The notes under the pieces were generated by a model, which was not told the origin of the DNA, ran no database searches, and saw only the letters and a program-made list of their open reading frames with translations. Below, piece by piece: positions 63,601-64,000 of a stretch of DNA of 64,000 nucleotides. The stretch is from assembly GCA_013399855.1 (NCBI GenBank), contig VXAY01001965.1, positions 496,423 to 560,422 of the forward strand, written 5' to 3'. The DNA comes from Oxyruncus cristatus (Eukaryota; Chordata; Aves; Passeriformes; Cotingidae). The stretch's first letter is position 1, and each line of letters opens with the position of its first letter. A program made the translations under genes and the position numbers.

Positions 63601-64000
63601 TATTTTATGCTACACTGTAGTTTTGTATGTTGTGAAGATCACAAAAGGAAGATGGGAATTAACTTTTTTTAGTCTCTTGCATGCCACAGTTTAATTTTTA
63701 TATTGATGATATCAAATGGAAAAATCCAGAGGGAACTATGTTTGTAAAGGATACGTATAATGTGCTTAGAAAAAAACCAAAACAACCAACAGTTTCTTTC
63801 CACAGGACATGTTTACAGGCAAAAAGATAAGATCTTTTTTTTCATGTTAAGGTTGATGGAAATTTGGTGCCAGCCTGCATGTCCTTCAACTGTTACCAGT
63901 GAGTAGATGTTGATTTTCTAATTTACAGGTCTGTTATGAATTCATGACAAAGCTAAATTATACATGAGAATGAGCATTTTCTCCTCCAGAGAGAGGAGCT
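60641..64000. other. Unique AT-rich non-coding stretch to window end
   Basis: No gene or transposable element recognised. The 104-codon plus frame at 62039-62353 has no motif that I know. Confidence 0.5.

Overview
This window looks like nuclear DNA from a bird, most likely a songbird (Passeriformes). It is AT-rich and I found no intact host protein-coding gene, rRNA, tRNA gene or CRISPR array. None of the short open frames has the length, composition or spacing of bacterial genes, so I read them as chance frames in vertebrate intergenic or intronic DNA. The avian call rests on repeats. There are CR1 non-LTR retrotransposons, one ending in the octamer repeat typical of CR1. There are two tRNA-Ile-headed SINEs with a CR1-like tail, which I recognise as TguSINE1-like from zebra finch. 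There are also two copies of a long terminal repeat family that I know from passerine genomes.

Layout. 1-7.9 kb: unique AT-rich sequence. 7.9-8.5 kb: passerine-type solo LTR, minus strand. 12.6-12.8 kb: TguSINE1-like SINE, minus, followed by a MIR-like SINE at 13.0 kb. 14.5-15.0 kb: LTR-like segment, minus, with TATA box and polyadenylation signal. 16.5-16.8 kb: very old CR1/L3-like remnant. 18.7-19.1 kb: GC-rich island of unknown origin. 19-31 kb: mostly unique, with simple repeats at 26.9-27.0 kb and one exon-like open block at 29.3 kb. 31.4-32.0 kb: second copy of the passerine-type LTR, minus. 35.7 kb: MIR-like SINE. 36.0-36.5 kb: another LTR with several CpGs, probably minus. 37.2-37.5 kb: GC-rich block. 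37.9-38.5 kb: decayed CR1. 41.7 kb: second TguSINE1-like SINE, minus. 44.8-45.7 kb: decayed CR1 with an internal deletion. 48.4-49.4 kb: young 5'-truncated CR1 with an open 3' part of its reverse transcriptase frame. 53.8 kb: MIR-like SINE, minus. 56.2-56.4 kb: CpG-retaining block next to a 23-base A tract. 59.95-60.64 kb: decayed CR1. 60.6-64 kb: unique AT-rich sequence.

There is no operon or gene team to describe. The interpretable biology is a layered record of retroelement insertion: amniote-age MIR and CR1/L3-like remnants, mid-age CR1s, songbird-lineage SINEs and LTRs, and one fairly recent CR1. I see no convincing undescribed system. The points most worth checking are the CpG-rich block beside the A tract (56.2 kb), the LTR with an adjoining open stretch (36.0-36.6 kb), the exon-like block at 29.3 kb and the GC island at 18.7 kb.
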